In this document: positions 6,297 through 15,902 of the stretch, piece after piece
Layout: every line of letters starts with the position of its first letter
Position numbering within the stretch: position 1 is the first letter of the stretch
Source: Aequorivita sp.
GTDB taxonomy: Bacteria; Bacteroidota; Bacteroidia; Flavobacteriales; Flavobacteriaceae
DNA: 64,000 nt
NCBI GenBank assembly: GCA_024637015.1
Contig: JAGXGE010000001.1
Coordinates: 62,001 to 126,000, forward strand
Reading direction: 5' to 3'
Notes under the pieces: model-generated
What the model was told of the DNA's origin: nothing
The model's input: only the letters and a program-made list of their open reading frames with translations
The model's database searches: none
Position numbers and translations under genes: made by a program

Positions 6297-8570
6297 CTAC
6301 CGCATCATGATCAGCTTTTTGCTTTCACTACCGCCGTCCCAGACCAGACGCACAAAAAACATCCCCGAGTTTAGATTGCGGCCATTGTCAACCCCGTTCC
6401 AACGGATTCGGTGTGTGCCTGCCTGTCGCGCACCGTCAACGAGCGAGGCTACTCTGCGCCCAAGCATGTCGTAGATCATCAGCTGCACGTTGCTGGCGGC
6501 CGGCAGCGTGAAGGCGATCTCGGTCTCTGAGCTGAAGGGATTGGGCACGGCTGAATGTAGCCGCGGAATCGGCATTCCCGTCTCAAGGTTATCGTCTACA
6601 GACAAGATCTGTTCTTGTCGGGCTAGTATAAAGCCAAGCTCTCCGACGGTCCAGATGGCACCGTCGTCAGTAACAAAGAAGTTATGGGTCCGATTAGCGG
6701 CATCGGGACACACCATTCCCTCCAAGGAAACTTGCCAAGACCCTCCTCCGTCAAAGCTCTCGTAGATGCGTACGTCGTCAAAGGCTGCGGCAAGGACGTA
6801 TACCTCTGTCTCGCTTTTAGCATCAATCGCTTCGATGACGTAGTCTGTAGAAATCCCGGGCAGTTCCACTTCAGTCCATGTGAGCCCGCCATCGGTTGTA
6901 TGAGCCAATCGCCCGTAAAAATCGCCCACCCAGCCTTCCTGGACGTTAACGAAGCCGATCGAATGCCACGAGGAGCTTGGTGAGATCGCCCGGCGGGTCC
7001 ATGTCTGCCAACCGTCTTCCGTGAAATAGAAGGAATTGGAGGTGCCGACCGACACGCCATTGTTCACGTCGAACATCTCGGCGTCGAGCTGCAAGTCCTC
7101 CTGATCGTTCGCCACCATCCTCGGCTGCCAGGTTTGGCCACCATCCTGGGTTCGGAAGACGAGTCCAAAATCATAAGAGCGGCCAAACATAAAGCCCGTT
7201 TGGTCTGTTGGGAAGTCTAACACATACATGATGTAGTTCTGGCTGTACGTGTTTCCCGGCGGGATCATGGTCCAGGTGTCGCCGAAGTCATCACTGCTAT
7301 AGACTAAACCGGTCTTGCTCACTGCGAATAGGTTTGGACCTGCTGGAGCGAGGTCGACCAGATCGATGGAAATGCCTCCGGGCCCATGGATAATAGGCCG
7401 TATCCGCCACTGTTCACCGAAATCGTCGGTGACCAGCACCGCACCATTCTCTCCGATGGCGACACCGCGACCGTTCGAGTACATGATCACATCTTCCAGC
7501 GAAGCGCCGATACCACTCTGTCGCTGCGTCCATGTGTAGCCACCGTCGGTGGTCTGCAGCATAAGACCATCCTCTGTAACGAACCAGCCATTGAGGTTAT
7601 CGCTGAAGTGGACGTCGGGATACTGCAGCCCGCGACCGCCGAGCATCTCGTTGACCTGAGTCCAGGTCAGGCCACCGTCTTCGCTCATCCACATGCGGAC
7701 CGCTGCGTCGATGACGAGCATCTTGCCGTCGGGTAAGCGATGGATGACTTCAATCGGCAGATCGACGACCGTTAGAACTGTTTCTGCGGTTTGGCCCATG
7801 TCATCGGAGCGGTAGAGGTTGAGGCCGTAGCTGTCGTGCCAGAGCAATACATCGGGGGTTACGAAGGTAACGTCCTTGGTAATGCCCTCACGTACAAGAT
7901 CCCAGTTTTCGCCGCCGTCCGTCGTCAAACGCAGGCCACCTATGCTGTTCGGTGCATCTCCTCCACCCCAGAACGCTCCGAGGTCTCCATCCCACCAGTC
8001 CATTGTGTTCACCCGGTCGCCGCCGTTTGTGGGGAAGATAGTAAACCAGGTCTCGCCTCCGTCTGTCGTTTTTTGCATCAGCCAGGTTGAATTGAGATAA
8101 GCCACGTCAGCGGTGATGGGGTAGATCTGTCTATTGTTGCCGCCTGCAGACGCCATTTCCTGCCAGGTATTACCGCCATCCATTGTGCGATAGTTGTCAT
8201 TGCCAACCGCCCAGCCGTGCAGCATGTCGGCGAACGCAAGATCATGGAACTCATTCTCCCAAAAGAACCGGTCGCGGGACACACCGTTGACTTGTTCCCA
8301 GGTCGTACCGCCATCGGTGGTTCGCATGAGGACTTGATCATCTCCACAGATGAACCCATCCGTCGGTGACAGGAATTCAACGCCGTCTAGATCCCATCCT
8401 GTAGGCAGAGCCGACTGCTGAGCCCATTCCTGGGCATGGACGGTGGACCCCGATCCAATCAAAGTGATGAAAGTAAGGCTGAAGATGGCCAGTTGAAGGA
8501 AAAGTCGTTTGATAATCGTTGGCTTATTTTTCAGTGTTGATTTGTTAGTTAGAAGTAGTATTTTTTCCAT
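6297..8570 (-). CDS. YCF48-like / Asp-box repeat protein with T9SS sorting domain, probably acquired
   Basis: A 757-residue protein with a signal peptide at about residues 22-47 (ending TVHAQ). About 13 Asp-box-like repeats of the form TTDGGxTW span residues 80-640, indicating one or more beta-propellers as in YCF48/BNR-like proteins. A type A T9SS C-terminal domain covers about 670-757 (VPNPFSSETEIAF, then SKKLIMMR). The C-terminal domain style resembles Rhodothermota/Balneolota/Ignavibacteria proteins more than flavobacterial ones. DNA is strikingly GC-rich: three sampled 60-base lines give 50, 65 and 63% G+C. Only the first 60 or so coding bases are AT-rich. Likely a surface or secreted protein; partner unknown. 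Many short open frames overlapping it are side effects of the high GC. Confidence 0.85.
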   Translation of the reverse strand: MEKILLLTNKSTLKNKPTIIKRLFLQLAIFSLTFITLIGSGSTVHAQEWAQQSALPTGWDLDGVEFLSPTDGFICGDDQVLMRTTDGGTTWEQVNGVSRDRFFWENEFHDLAFADMLHGWAVGNDNYRTMDGGNTWQEMASAGGNNRQIYPITADVAYLNSTWLMQKTTDGGETWFTIFPTNGGDRVNTMDWWDGDLGAFWGGGDAPNSIGGLRLTTDGGENWDLVREGITKDVTFVTPDVLLWHDSYGLNLYRSDDMGQTAETVLTVVDLPIEVIHRLPDGKMLVIDAAVRMWMSEDGGLTWTQVNEMLGGRGLQYPDVHFSDNLNGWFVTEDGLMLQTTDGGYTWTQRQSGIGASLEDVIMYSNGRGVAIGENGAVLVTDDFGEQWRIRPIIHGPGGISIDLVDLAPAGPNLFAVSKTGLVYSSDDFGDTWTMIPPGNTYSQNYIMYVLDFPTDQTGFMFGRSYDFGLVFRTQDGGQTWQPRMVANDQEDLQLDAEMFDVNNGVSVGTSNSFYFTEDGWQTWTRRAISPSSSWHSIGFVNVQEGWVGDFYGRLAHTTDGGLTWTEVELPGISTDYVIEAIDAKSETEVYVLAAAFDDVRIYESFDGGGSWQVSLEGMVCPDAANRTHNFFVTDDGAIWTVGELGFILARQEQILSVDDNLETGMPIPRLHSAVPNPFSSETEIAFTLPAASNVQLMIYDMLGRRVASLVDGARQAGTHRIRWNGVDNGRNLNSGMFFVRLVWDGGSESKKLIMMR

Positions 8571-8595
8571 GATAATTGTTTTGATATTACTATTT

Positions 8596-8633
8596 AAATA
8601 ACATTCTTATATAAAAATAACATTCTTATATAA
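8596..8633. repeat. Two tandem 19-base units upstream of the Asp-box gene
   Basis: The 19-base unit starting AAATAACATTCTTATATA occurs at 8596-8614 and again at 8615-8633. It lies 26 bases upstream of the minus-strand start at 8570, within the likely promoter region, and close to where base composition returns to native. Confidence 0.7.
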
Positions 8634-8796
8634 AAAAACCCTACTTTATGTATGATTATATAGCTTTCAATAATTATTAATACTAATTAAAAGCATTTTT
8701 TTCTTCTACCTCCACGAATCAAAAAGTACTATTTCCAAACCACCTTCATCAATTAATTTTCTTGTCTATTAAAATACTTATCAGTACTTTTAATTT

Positions 8797-11001
8797 ATGA
8801 CAGAAGCGACCATAGAAGAAGAAAAAAAGGAACTCGCAAAGCAGTACAAGCAGTTGCTAAAGATCAGTTATCGCACCCTTACCAAGGAAGATAAAAAACT
8901 GATTCGCAGCGCTTTCGATATTGCCGTGGATGCCCACAAAGAGCAACGGCGCAAAAGTGGCGAGGCCTATATTTTTCACCCAATAGCCGTTGCAAAAATT
9001 GTCGCTTCTGAAATCGGATTGGACGCCACATCCATCGCCGCCGCACTTTTGCACGACGTTGTTGAAGATACAGAATATACACTTGAAGATATTGAAAGAA
9101 TGTTTGGCGATGCCGTGGCGCGCATTGTGGACGGTTTGACAAAGATTGCACACATCTCCATGTCTGAAGACGTTTCGATGCAAGCAGAAAACTTTCGGAA
9201 AATGTTGTTAACGCTTAATGAGGACATTCGGGTAATCATCATAAAAATCGCGGACAGGCTGCACAATATGCAAACTATGGAAAGCATGCCGCCGGATAAG
9301 CAACTAAAAATAGCTTCGGAAACCCTCTATATTTACGCACCCCTTGCCCATCGAATTGGTCTTTACAACATAAAAACCCAGCTGGAAGATTTAGGTTTAA
9401 AATTTACAGAACCAGAGGTTTACGCAGATATTTTAGGTAGAATAAAAGAAAGCAAAGAAGAGCAAGACGCCTATATTGAAGCTTTCAACAAAGTGATAAA
9501 AGATTCTTTGGATGCCGAGGATTTGAAGTACGAAATTAAAGGACGTCCAAAATCAATTTTTTCCATTCGAAGAAAAATGCTCGCGCAGAATGTGAGTTTT
9601 GATGAGGTCTATGACAAATTCGCTGTGCGAATAATTTATAAAAGCACGTCTGAAAACGAAAAATTCTTCGCCTGGAAAATATATTCAATTGTTACGGATC
9701 ATTTCCGCCCAAACCCTATTCGATTGCGCGACTGGATATCTTCCCCAAAATCAACAGGATACGAAGCCCTACACATTACTGTGATGGGTCCAAAAGGCCG
9801 ATGGGTGGAAGTGCAGATTCGCAGCGAGCGGATGAACGAGATTGCTGAAAAAGGTTTCGCGGCACATTACAAATACAAAAACAAGGAAAAAGACGAGGGC
9901 GGACTTGAAAACTGGTTGGACAAACTGCAGGACACGCTGGAAAATTCCGAAATAAGCGCAGTGGATTTTGTGGAAGAATTCAAACTGAATCTCTACGCAA
10001 AAGAGATTTTCGTTTTTACACCGAAAGGTGATCTGTATTCCCTTCCCAAAGGAGCGACAGCATTGGATTTCGCATTTCATATTCACACCGAAATCGGGAT
10101 GCATACCCGTGGCACAAAAGTGAACGGAAAATTGGTCCCGCTGAGTCATGAAATAAAAAGTGGTGACCAAGTGGAAATAATTACTTCAGAAAACGCCAAA
10201 CCCACGGCAAACTGGTTAAACTACGCAACGACAGGCCGAGCACGCTCCAAAATTAAATCTTCCTTAAAAGACGAAAAGAAACAACTCGCCGAAGAAGGAA
10301 AAGTAATTTTGGCGAGAAAACTAAAGTCGTTAAAGTTAAATCTTGACGAGAGCATGCTTAACCAATTGGTTGTTTTCTTTAAAGTGAAAACAAGTCTCGA
10401 TTTGTACTATCGTGTTGGCGCTGGAATTATCGACAACCCAAAACTGAAGGATTTTGCAGCTTCCCGAAGCAATGCCTTTATAAGTTTCTTCAAAAACAGA
10501 ATCCGGAAGCCGGACAAACCAGAAGATGTACACAAAGAGGAAATAACCGAAAAGTTTGATCAGCTTGTTTTTGGAAAGAATGAAGACAAGTTGGATTATA
10601 AAATGGCGAATTGCTGTAACCCCATTCCTGGCGACGATGTTTTCGGTTTTGTAACGGTGAACGAAGGTATAAAGGTGCATAAAACCAATTGTCCCAACGC
10701 GCTACAGCTTCAAAGTAATTACAGCTACCGCATTATGCCCGCAAAGTGGATAGACTCCACCCAACGCGAGTTTAAGTCAGATTTAACCATAAGCGGAATA
10801 GACACCATCGGTTTGGTAAACGAAGTGACAAAAGTGATTTCGAATAACCTTCACATAGATATGAAAAGCGTGCACTTTGACAGTAACGATGGCGTTTTCA
10901 CAGGAAAAATTGTTGTCGTCGTAAAAAACAAAACCATTTTAAATAATTTGGTAGACAACATCAAAAAAATAAACGGAATTGATAAAGTTACCAGAGTGTA
11001 A
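8797..11001 (+). CDS. Bifunctional (p)ppGpp synthetase/hydrolase, RelA/SpoT family
   Basis: A 734-residue long RSH protein controlling the stringent-response alarmone. The HD hydrolase domain (about residues 40-190) keeps His61 and the HDVVEDT motif (His86, Asp87, Glu90, Asp91). The synthetase domain (about 235-360) shows GRPKSIFSIRRKM, YDKFAVRIIY and the EVQIRS catalytic-Glu motif. A TGS domain follows at about 405-465, then a conserved-Cys region (NCCNPIPGDDVFGF) and a C-terminal ACT domain (about 660-734). All catalytic parts are present, so both activities are expected. It is followed 27 bases later by fur. Confidence 0.95.
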   Translation: MTEATIEEEKKELAKQYKQLLKISYRTLTKEDKKLIRSAFDIAVDAHKEQRRKSGEAYIFHPIAVAKIVASEIGLDATSIAAALLHDVVEDTEYTLEDIERMFGDAVARIVDGLTKIAHISMSEDVSMQAENFRKMLLTLNEDIRVIIIKIADRLHNMQTMESMPPDKQLKIASETLYIYAPLAHRIGLYNIKTQLEDLGLKFTEPEVYADILGRIKESKEEQDAYIEAFNKVIKDSLDAEDLKYEIKGRPKSIFSIRRKMLAQNVSFDEVYDKFAVRIIYKSTSENEKFFAWKIYSIVTDHFRPNPIRLRDWISSPKSTGYEALHITVMGPKGRWVEVQIRSERMNEIAEKGFAAHYKYKNKEKDEGGLENWLDKLQDTLENSEISAVDFVEEFKLNLYAKEIFVFTPKGDLYSLPKGATALDFAFHIHTEIGMHTRGTKVNGKLVPLSHEIKSGDQVEIITSENAKPTANWLNYATTGRARSKIKSSLKDEKKQLAEEGKVILARKLKSLKLNLDESMLNQLVVFFKVKTSLDLYYRVGAGIIDNPKLKDFAASRSNAFISFFKNRIRKPDKPEDVHKEEITEKFDQLVFGKNEDKLDYKMANCCNPIPGDDVFGFVTVNEGIKVHKTNCPNALQLQSNYSYRIMPAKWIDSTQREFKSDLTISGIDTIGLVNEVTKVISNNLHIDMKSVHFDSNDGVFTGKIVVVVKNKTILNNLVDNIKKINGIDKVTRV

Positions 11002-11009
11002 AATTTAAG

Positions 11010-11017
11010 TAACTTTG
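11010..11017 (+). promoter_or_regulatory. TAnnTTTG -7 box upstream of fur
   Basis: TAACTTTG matches the Bacteroidota -7 consensus exactly and lies 12 bases before the fur ATG, inside the short rel-fur gap. It suggests fur (and purA behind it) can be transcribed independently of rel with a very short leader. Confidence 0.5.
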
Positions 11018-11028
11018 CAACCTTAATT

Positions 11029-11499
11029 ATGAGTTCAAAAACCAATATAAATAATCAGGCAATTGTAAAGAACGTTTTCACGGGGTTTCTTGAGGAAAAA
11101 GGACACCGTAAAACGCCGGAACGCTACGCCATTCTTCAGGAAATTTATGATCACGACGACCATTTTGATATTGAGTCGCTTTACATAAACATGAAGAACA
11201 AAAATTACCGCGTTAGCCGTGCCACGCTTTACAACACCATTGAATTACTTTTAGAATGTGGCTTGGTACGCAAACATCAATTTGGGCAAAACCAGGCACA
11301 TTATGAAAAATCATATTTTGACCGTAACCACGATCACGTAATCCTTTCGGACGGTGAAGTAATAGAGTTTTGTGATCCACGAATTCAAACTATAAAAAAA
11401 ACTATCGAAGAAGTTTTCGATATTGAAATAACCAACCATTCACTTTATTTCTACGGAAATAAAAAAACCGCTAAAAACGTTAAAGCGGACAATTCTTAA
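11029..11499 (+). CDS. Fur-family metal-dependent transcriptional regulator
   Basis: A 156-residue Fur-type protein: winged helix at about residues 15-90 ([20 protein letters not shown], then [18 protein letters not shown]) and a dimerisation/metal domain after it. Regulatory metal ligands are suggested by the HDDH stretch and by HDHVIL near residue 103. The usual structural-zinc CxxC pairs are missing: the region that normally reads CxxCG is [12 protein letters not shown]. It stops 5 bases before purA. Which metal or stress it senses cannot be read from the sequence. Confidence 0.88.
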   Translation: MSSKTNINNQAIVKNVFTGFLEEKGHRKTPERYAILQEIYDHDDHFDIESLYINMKNKNYRVSRATLYNTIELLLECGLVRKHQFGQNQAHYEKSYFDRNHDHVILSDGEVIEFCDPRIQTIKKTIEEVFDIEITNHSLYFYGNKKTAKNVKADNS

Positions 11500-11504
11500 A
11501 AACT

Positions 11505-12776
11505 ATGGCAGTAGACTTACTACTTGGACTACAATGGGGCGATGAAGGCAAAGGAAAAATTGTTGACGTACTCACAAAAAATTATGACATAATCGCACGT
11601 TTTCAGGGTGGGCCTAACGCTGGGCACACTTTGGAGTTTGATGGAATAAAACACGTTTTGCGCACAATTCCCTCAGGAATTTTCCACAAAAATTCTGTGA
11701 ATGTTATCGGAAACGGTGTTGTTATTGATCCTGTGGTTTTCGTGAAAGAGTTGGAGGCACTGGACAAATACAATATTGATTTTAAGAAAAATCTAATCCT
11801 TTCCCGAAAAGCCCACGTTATTTTGCCAACGCATCGTTTATTGGACGCAGCCTCGGAAGCTTCTAAAGGAAAGGCGAAAATTGGTTCAACATTAAAAGGA
11901 ATTGGTCCAACTTATATGGATAAAACTGGCCGGAACGGAATTCGTTTGGGCGATTTGGAGCTTGAAAACTGGCAGGAGAAATACCGCGCTTTAGCAGACA
12001 AACACGAAGCGATGATTGATTTTTACAATGTGGACGTTCAGTATGACTTAGCAGATTTGGAGGCTGAATTTTTTGCAGCCGTTGAAACATTGAAAAGCCT
12101 GACTTTTATTGATAGTGAAGAATATTTGCACCAAGCCCAAAAAGACGGAAAAACAATTTTGGCCGAAGGTGCACAAGGCTCTTTGCTGGATATAGATTTT
12201 GGAACATATCCTTTTGTAACATCGTCAAACACAACAGCAGCGGGCGCTTGCACAGGTTTGGGCATACCACCAAACAAAGTGAAAGATGTCTTCGGAATTT
12301 TTAAAGCATACACAACCCGTGTGGGTAGCGGCCCCTTCCCTACCGAACTTTTTGATGAGGATGGTAAAAAAATGGCAAAAGTTGGGAATGAATTTGGCGC
12401 TGTAACCGGACGTCCAAGACGCTGTGGTTGGCTGGATTTGGTAGCGCTTCGTTATGCAGTTCAAGTAAACGGCGTTACACAACTTATAATGATGAAAGCC
12501 GATGTTTTAAGTGGTTTTGAAACACTAAAAGTTTGTACTGCCTATAATTATAAAGGTGAAACCATCCACCATTTACCCTATAATATCGAGGCTGAAAACG
12601 TTACGCCAATCTTCACCAAAATGAAAGGCTGGAAAGCAGATTTAACTAAAATGAGCGAAGCTTCCCAGTTGCCAGAGGCTCTTAACGATTATATTGATTT
12701 TCTTGAAAAAGAGCTGGAAGTGCCTATCAAAATCGTTTCCGTGGGGCCAGACAGAAAGCAGACTATTCATCGGTAA
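11505..12776 (+). CDS. purA: Adenylosuccinate synthetase
   Basis: A 423-residue enzyme joining IMP and aspartate with GTP to make adenylosuccinate, the first committed step to AMP. The N-terminal phosphate loop GDEGKGK (residues 12-18), QGGPNAGHT, GSTLKGIGPTYMDK and TTRVGSGPFPTEL are all present, and the C terminus (SVGPDRKQTI) is intact. Length is normal. It lies directly behind fur and 29 bases before the OstA-like gene, a common flavobacterial arrangement. Confidence 0.97.
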   Translation: MAVDLLLGLQWGDEGKGKIVDVLTKNYDIIARFQGGPNAGHTLEFDGIKHVLRTIPSGIFHKNSVNVIGNGVVIDPVVFVKELEALDKYNIDFKKNLILSRKAHVILPTHRLLDAASEASKGKAKIGSTLKGIGPTYMDKTGRNGIRLGDLELENWQEKYRALADKHEAMIDFYNVDVQYDLADLEAEFFAAVETLKSLTFIDSEEYLHQAQKDGKTILAEGAQGSLLDIDFGTYPFVTSSNTTAAGACTGLGIPPNKVKDVFGIFKAYTTRVGSGPFPTELFDEDGKKMAKVGNEFGAVTGRPRRCGWLDLVALRYAVQVNGVTQLIMMKADVLSGFETLKVCTAYNYKGETIHHLPYNIEAENVTPIFTKMKGWKADLTKMSEASQLPEALNDYIDFLEKELEVPIKIVSVGPDRKQTIHR

Positions 12777-12805
12777 TCAATTTTTTGTTGATATTTTCGT
12801 TGCTA

Positions 12806-14578
12806 ATGATAAATAATTCTTTTTTGAAAATATCATCATTCATATTTGTTATCCTTTTCCTTATCTGCGGAATGAATCTTTCCGCTCAAGAAAAACAAAA
12901 AGTTGATATACAATCGGGTTACCTTGAATTACGACCCGAATTCCCTGATGCCGCCATTTATACCAAAGACGAAACCGGACAGGTATACATTATTCACGAA
13001 GGCATTGAAATGTGGTGCGACCAAGCCTTTGTGTATTTAAAAAACAATTTTGTGAAAGCCTACGGAAAAGTCAGAATTACGCAGGGCGACACCATTTCAA
13101 TGGATAGCAAATATGCCGAATACAATGGCAATACCCAATTTGCTTTTGCCAGTGGAGAAGTGGTATTGACCGAACCAAAAACCACGCTTCAGACTGATAC
13201 TCTATATTTCGATAGAATAAAACAGCAAGCCTATTACAGAACTGGCGGAACCGTTCGCGACACGGCAAGTGTTTTGACCAGTCGTTCCGGTAGATATTTT
13301 GCTGAAAGTAAAAAATACCAGTTTCTTTCCAACGTAAAAATCGTAAACCCAAAATATACCGTAAACAGCAACCAACTCGATTTCTATTCGGAAACGGGAG
13401 CTGCTTATCTTTACGGTCCTTCAACCATCGTTAGTGAAACCAGCACTGTTTATTGTGAACGAGGTTATTACGACACACGTGGCGATACGGGTTATTTCGT
13501 AAAAAATTCAAAAGTTGACTACGAAAATCGGACGCTTTACGGCGACAGTATTTATTTTGACCGAAACAAAAGCTTTGCTTCTGCCACCAATAATATTCGG
13601 GTTTTGGACACTATCAATAAAAGTGTAATTCGCGGGCATTACGCTGAAGTCTTCCGGGAAAAGGATTCAGTTTTTATAACGAAACGCGCCCTTGCTATTA
13701 CTGTTCGTGATGGCGATTCTATTTATGTTCATGCTGATACGCTACAAGTAACGGGTAAGCCAGAAAATAGAATTATGAAAGGTTTTTACAGAGCACGGCT
13801 TTTTAAACCTGGTAAAGTTGGTGACGATCCCACCAGTGGAAAATGTGATTCTATTTATGTAAATGAAAAACGCGGGATTACCAAATTGCTTCGAAATCCT
13901 GTTTTGTGGAGCGGTGAAAACCAAATGATCGGTGATACAATCCATATTCTTTCAGACACGATTACAGATAAACTTGATACACTTAAAGTTTTCAATAATG
14001 CCTTTCTGGTTCAAAAAGATAGTTTGGGCTTTAATCAGGTCAAAGGTGAACGACTTATCGGGCTTTTCACAAATAATGAATTGGATACGGTAAACATTAA
14101 TAAAAACGCCCAAGTAATTTACTATCCACGAAACGATAATGGCGAATTGGTGGGTATCAACAATACCGTTTCCAGTTCTATTCAAATGTATTTGGAAGAA
14201 CAACAGATTACCGGAATTCGTTTTATAAAAAAAGCTTCAGGGAAAGTTTATCCGCCTTCCATGTTACCAGAAAACGCTCGGATTCTTCCCGGTTTTCAAT
14301 GGCGCGGGGAAGAACGATTATATTCGGTTGAGGATTTATTTAAAGGAAAACCAGCACCCGTACTTCCCAAAATAACGGGAATTCCGTTACCGAAAGACGA
14401 AGGCGAATTTTTTGAAGATCTTCCCGAAGATGAAATTCAACTTCCCGAAGAATCAAAACTAAATCCGAAAGATTTGCAAAACCGGCCGGATGACCCAAAA
14501 CCCGAAACGCAGGAAAGTGAGGCGAAACGCGATTCCATTCAGCAGAAAAAGAACGATTCCATTCAATCCGGAAACTAA
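12806..14578 (+). CDS. OstA/LptA-like organic solvent tolerance family protein
   Basis: About 590 residues from the ATG at 12806. An in-frame TTG at 12785 would add seven residues, but the later start gives a better signal peptide (MINNSFLKI...NLSAQ). The body is a long array of beta-strand repeats with the OstA pattern (YVKNN, AYGKVRITQGDTISMDSKYA, then similar units), expected to form a periplasmic beta-jellyroll that carries LPS. The last 80 residues are Pro/Glu/Lys-rich and probably disordered. The TAA stop overlaps the next ATG by one base (TAATG), indicating translational coupling. Confidence 0.82.
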   Translation: MINNSFLKISSFIFVILFLICGMNLSAQEKQKVDIQSGYLELRPEFPDAAIYTKDETGQVYIIHEGIEMWCDQAFVYLKNNFVKAYGKVRITQGDTISMDSKYAEYNGNTQFAFASGEVVLTEPKTTLQTDTLYFDRIKQQAYYRTGGTVRDTASVLTSRSGRYFAESKKYQFLSNVKIVNPKYTVNSNQLDFYSETGAAYLYGPSTIVSETSTVYCERGYYDTRGDTGYFVKNSKVDYENRTLYGDSIYFDRNKSFASATNNIRVLDTINKSVIRGHYAEVFREKDSVFITKRALAITVRDGDSIYVHADTLQVTGKPENRIMKGFYRARLFKPGKVGDDPTSGKCDSIYVNEKRGITKLLRNPVLWSGENQMIGDTIHILSDTITDKLDTLKVFNNAFLVQKDSLGFNQVKGERLIGLFTNNELDTVNINKNAQVIYYPRNDNGELVGINNTVSSSIQMYLEEQQITGIRFIKKASGKVYPPSMLPENARILPGFQWRGEERLYSVEDLFKGKPAPVLPKITGIPLPKDEGEFFEDLPEDEIQLPEESKLNPKDLQNRPDDPKPETQESEAKRDSIQQKKNDSIQSGN

Positions 14579-15762
14579 TGACCGAAGATTTTTTTAAATA
14601 TCAAGCGCAGACCACACCGCATCCGTTGGCGTTGAAGATTTCACACGCCGAAGGAAGCTATATTTATGACACATCAGGGAAAAAGCATCTCGACTTTGTA
14701 GCCGGAGTTTCGGCCTGTACTCTAGGGCATTGCCATCCGCGGGTTGTTTCAGCAATAAAAAATCAAGCCGAAAAGTATCTCCACGTAATGGTGTACGGCG
14801 AATATATTCAGGAGCCAGCAGTTGAACTTGCAAAACTACTTGCTGAAAATCTTCCGCAGAATTTAGATACCACCTATTTGGTAAATAGTGGTACCGAAGC
14901 CATTGAAGGAGCTTTAAAGTTGGCTCGTCGAGCTACTGGAAGAACCCAGCTTTTATACGCAAACAATGCTTACCACGGCAATACAATGGGCTCGATGAGC
15001 GTGATGGGTTGCGAAGAAAGAAAGAATGCTTTTAAACCTTTGGTGCCAGATTGTTTCCCCGTAACATTCAATAATAAGGAAGATCTTCAAAAAATAACTT
15101 CGGAAACTGCTGCTATTATTTTGGAAACCATTCAAGGTGGCGCAGGCTTTATCCAACCAGAGAATGATTACTTAAAAAAGGTTCGTGAGCGTTGTGATGA
15201 AACCGGAACTCTTTTGATATTGGATGAAATTCAACCTGGTTTTGGTCGTACAGGAAAACTTTTCGCTTTTGAACATTTCGGAATTGTTCCCGATATATTA
15301 GTGATGGGAAAAGGAATGGGCGGCGGATTGCCTATCGGCGCTTTCACAGCTTCACACGAAGTTATGGCACTGCTACAGGAAAATCCAAAACTTGGACATA
15401 TTACTACTTTTGGTGGAAATCCCGTAATTGCGGCTGCCGCTTTGGCAACGCTTCAGGAATTGATAGAAACTGACATTATTCAACAAACACTTCAAAAGGA
15501 AAAACTTTTCAGAAAACTTCTTAAACACCCTATGATAAAAGAAGTGCGCGGAAGAGGTTTGATGCTTGCAGCTATGTTGGAAACTCCCGAAATAGCTACG
15601 GAAGTTATTTTGGCCTGTAAAGACCACGGATTGATTCTTTTTTGGCTACTTTTTGAAGGCCGAGCCATCCGCATTACACCACCACTCACAATTAGCAATG
15701 ACGAAATTGCAGAAGGTTGCAAAACGTTGCAGGAGGTATTAAATAGTTTCAGGAGTAGTTGA
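14578..15762 (+). CDS. Class III aminotransferase (acetylornithine/ornithine aminotransferase-like)
   Basis: A 394-residue PLP enzyme of fold type I. Visible features: GVSACTLGHCHPRV near the N terminus, NSGTEAIEGALKLARR (phosphate binding), LDEIQPGFGRTG and the Schiff-base lysine in VMGKGMGGGLP. This family moves amino groups between omega-amino or acetylated substrates and 2-oxoglutarate. No arg gene is adjacent, so the substrate is open; argD-like is possible but not shown. It is translationally coupled to the OstA-like gene. Confidence 0.88.
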   Translation: MTEDFFKYQAQTTPHPLALKISHAEGSYIYDTSGKKHLDFVAGVSACTLGHCHPRVVSAIKNQAEKYLHVMVYGEYIQEPAVELAKLLAENLPQNLDTTYLVNSGTEAIEGALKLARRATGRTQLLYANNAYHGNTMGSMSVMGCEERKNAFKPLVPDCFPVTFNNKEDLQKITSETAAIILETIQGGAGFIQPENDYLKKVRERCDETGTLLILDEIQPGFGRTGKLFAFEHFGIVPDILVMGKGMGGGLPIGAFTASHEVMALLQENPKLGHITTFGGNPVIAAAALATLQELIETDIIQQTLQKEKLFRKLLKHPMIKEVRGRGLMLAAMLETPEIATEVILACKDHGLILFWLLFEGRAIRITPPLTISNDEIAEGCKTLQEVLNSFRSS

Positions 15763-15902
15763 TTCGTTGCAAACCCTTTATTAATAGGAATTTATGTATT
15801 ATCTTTCTGTTGATAAGTCCGTTAACAAGAAAGACGGCATAACTATTGAACTTATTTTTACATTATTATCTTTAAAATAGAAGAAACCGTTAAACCGTGC
15901 GT

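Noticed and set aside
6490..8100. Several plus- and minus-strand open frames inside the Asp-box gene
   Set aside because: They are by-products of the high GC content; the 757-residue frame has signal peptide, repeats and a sorting domain.
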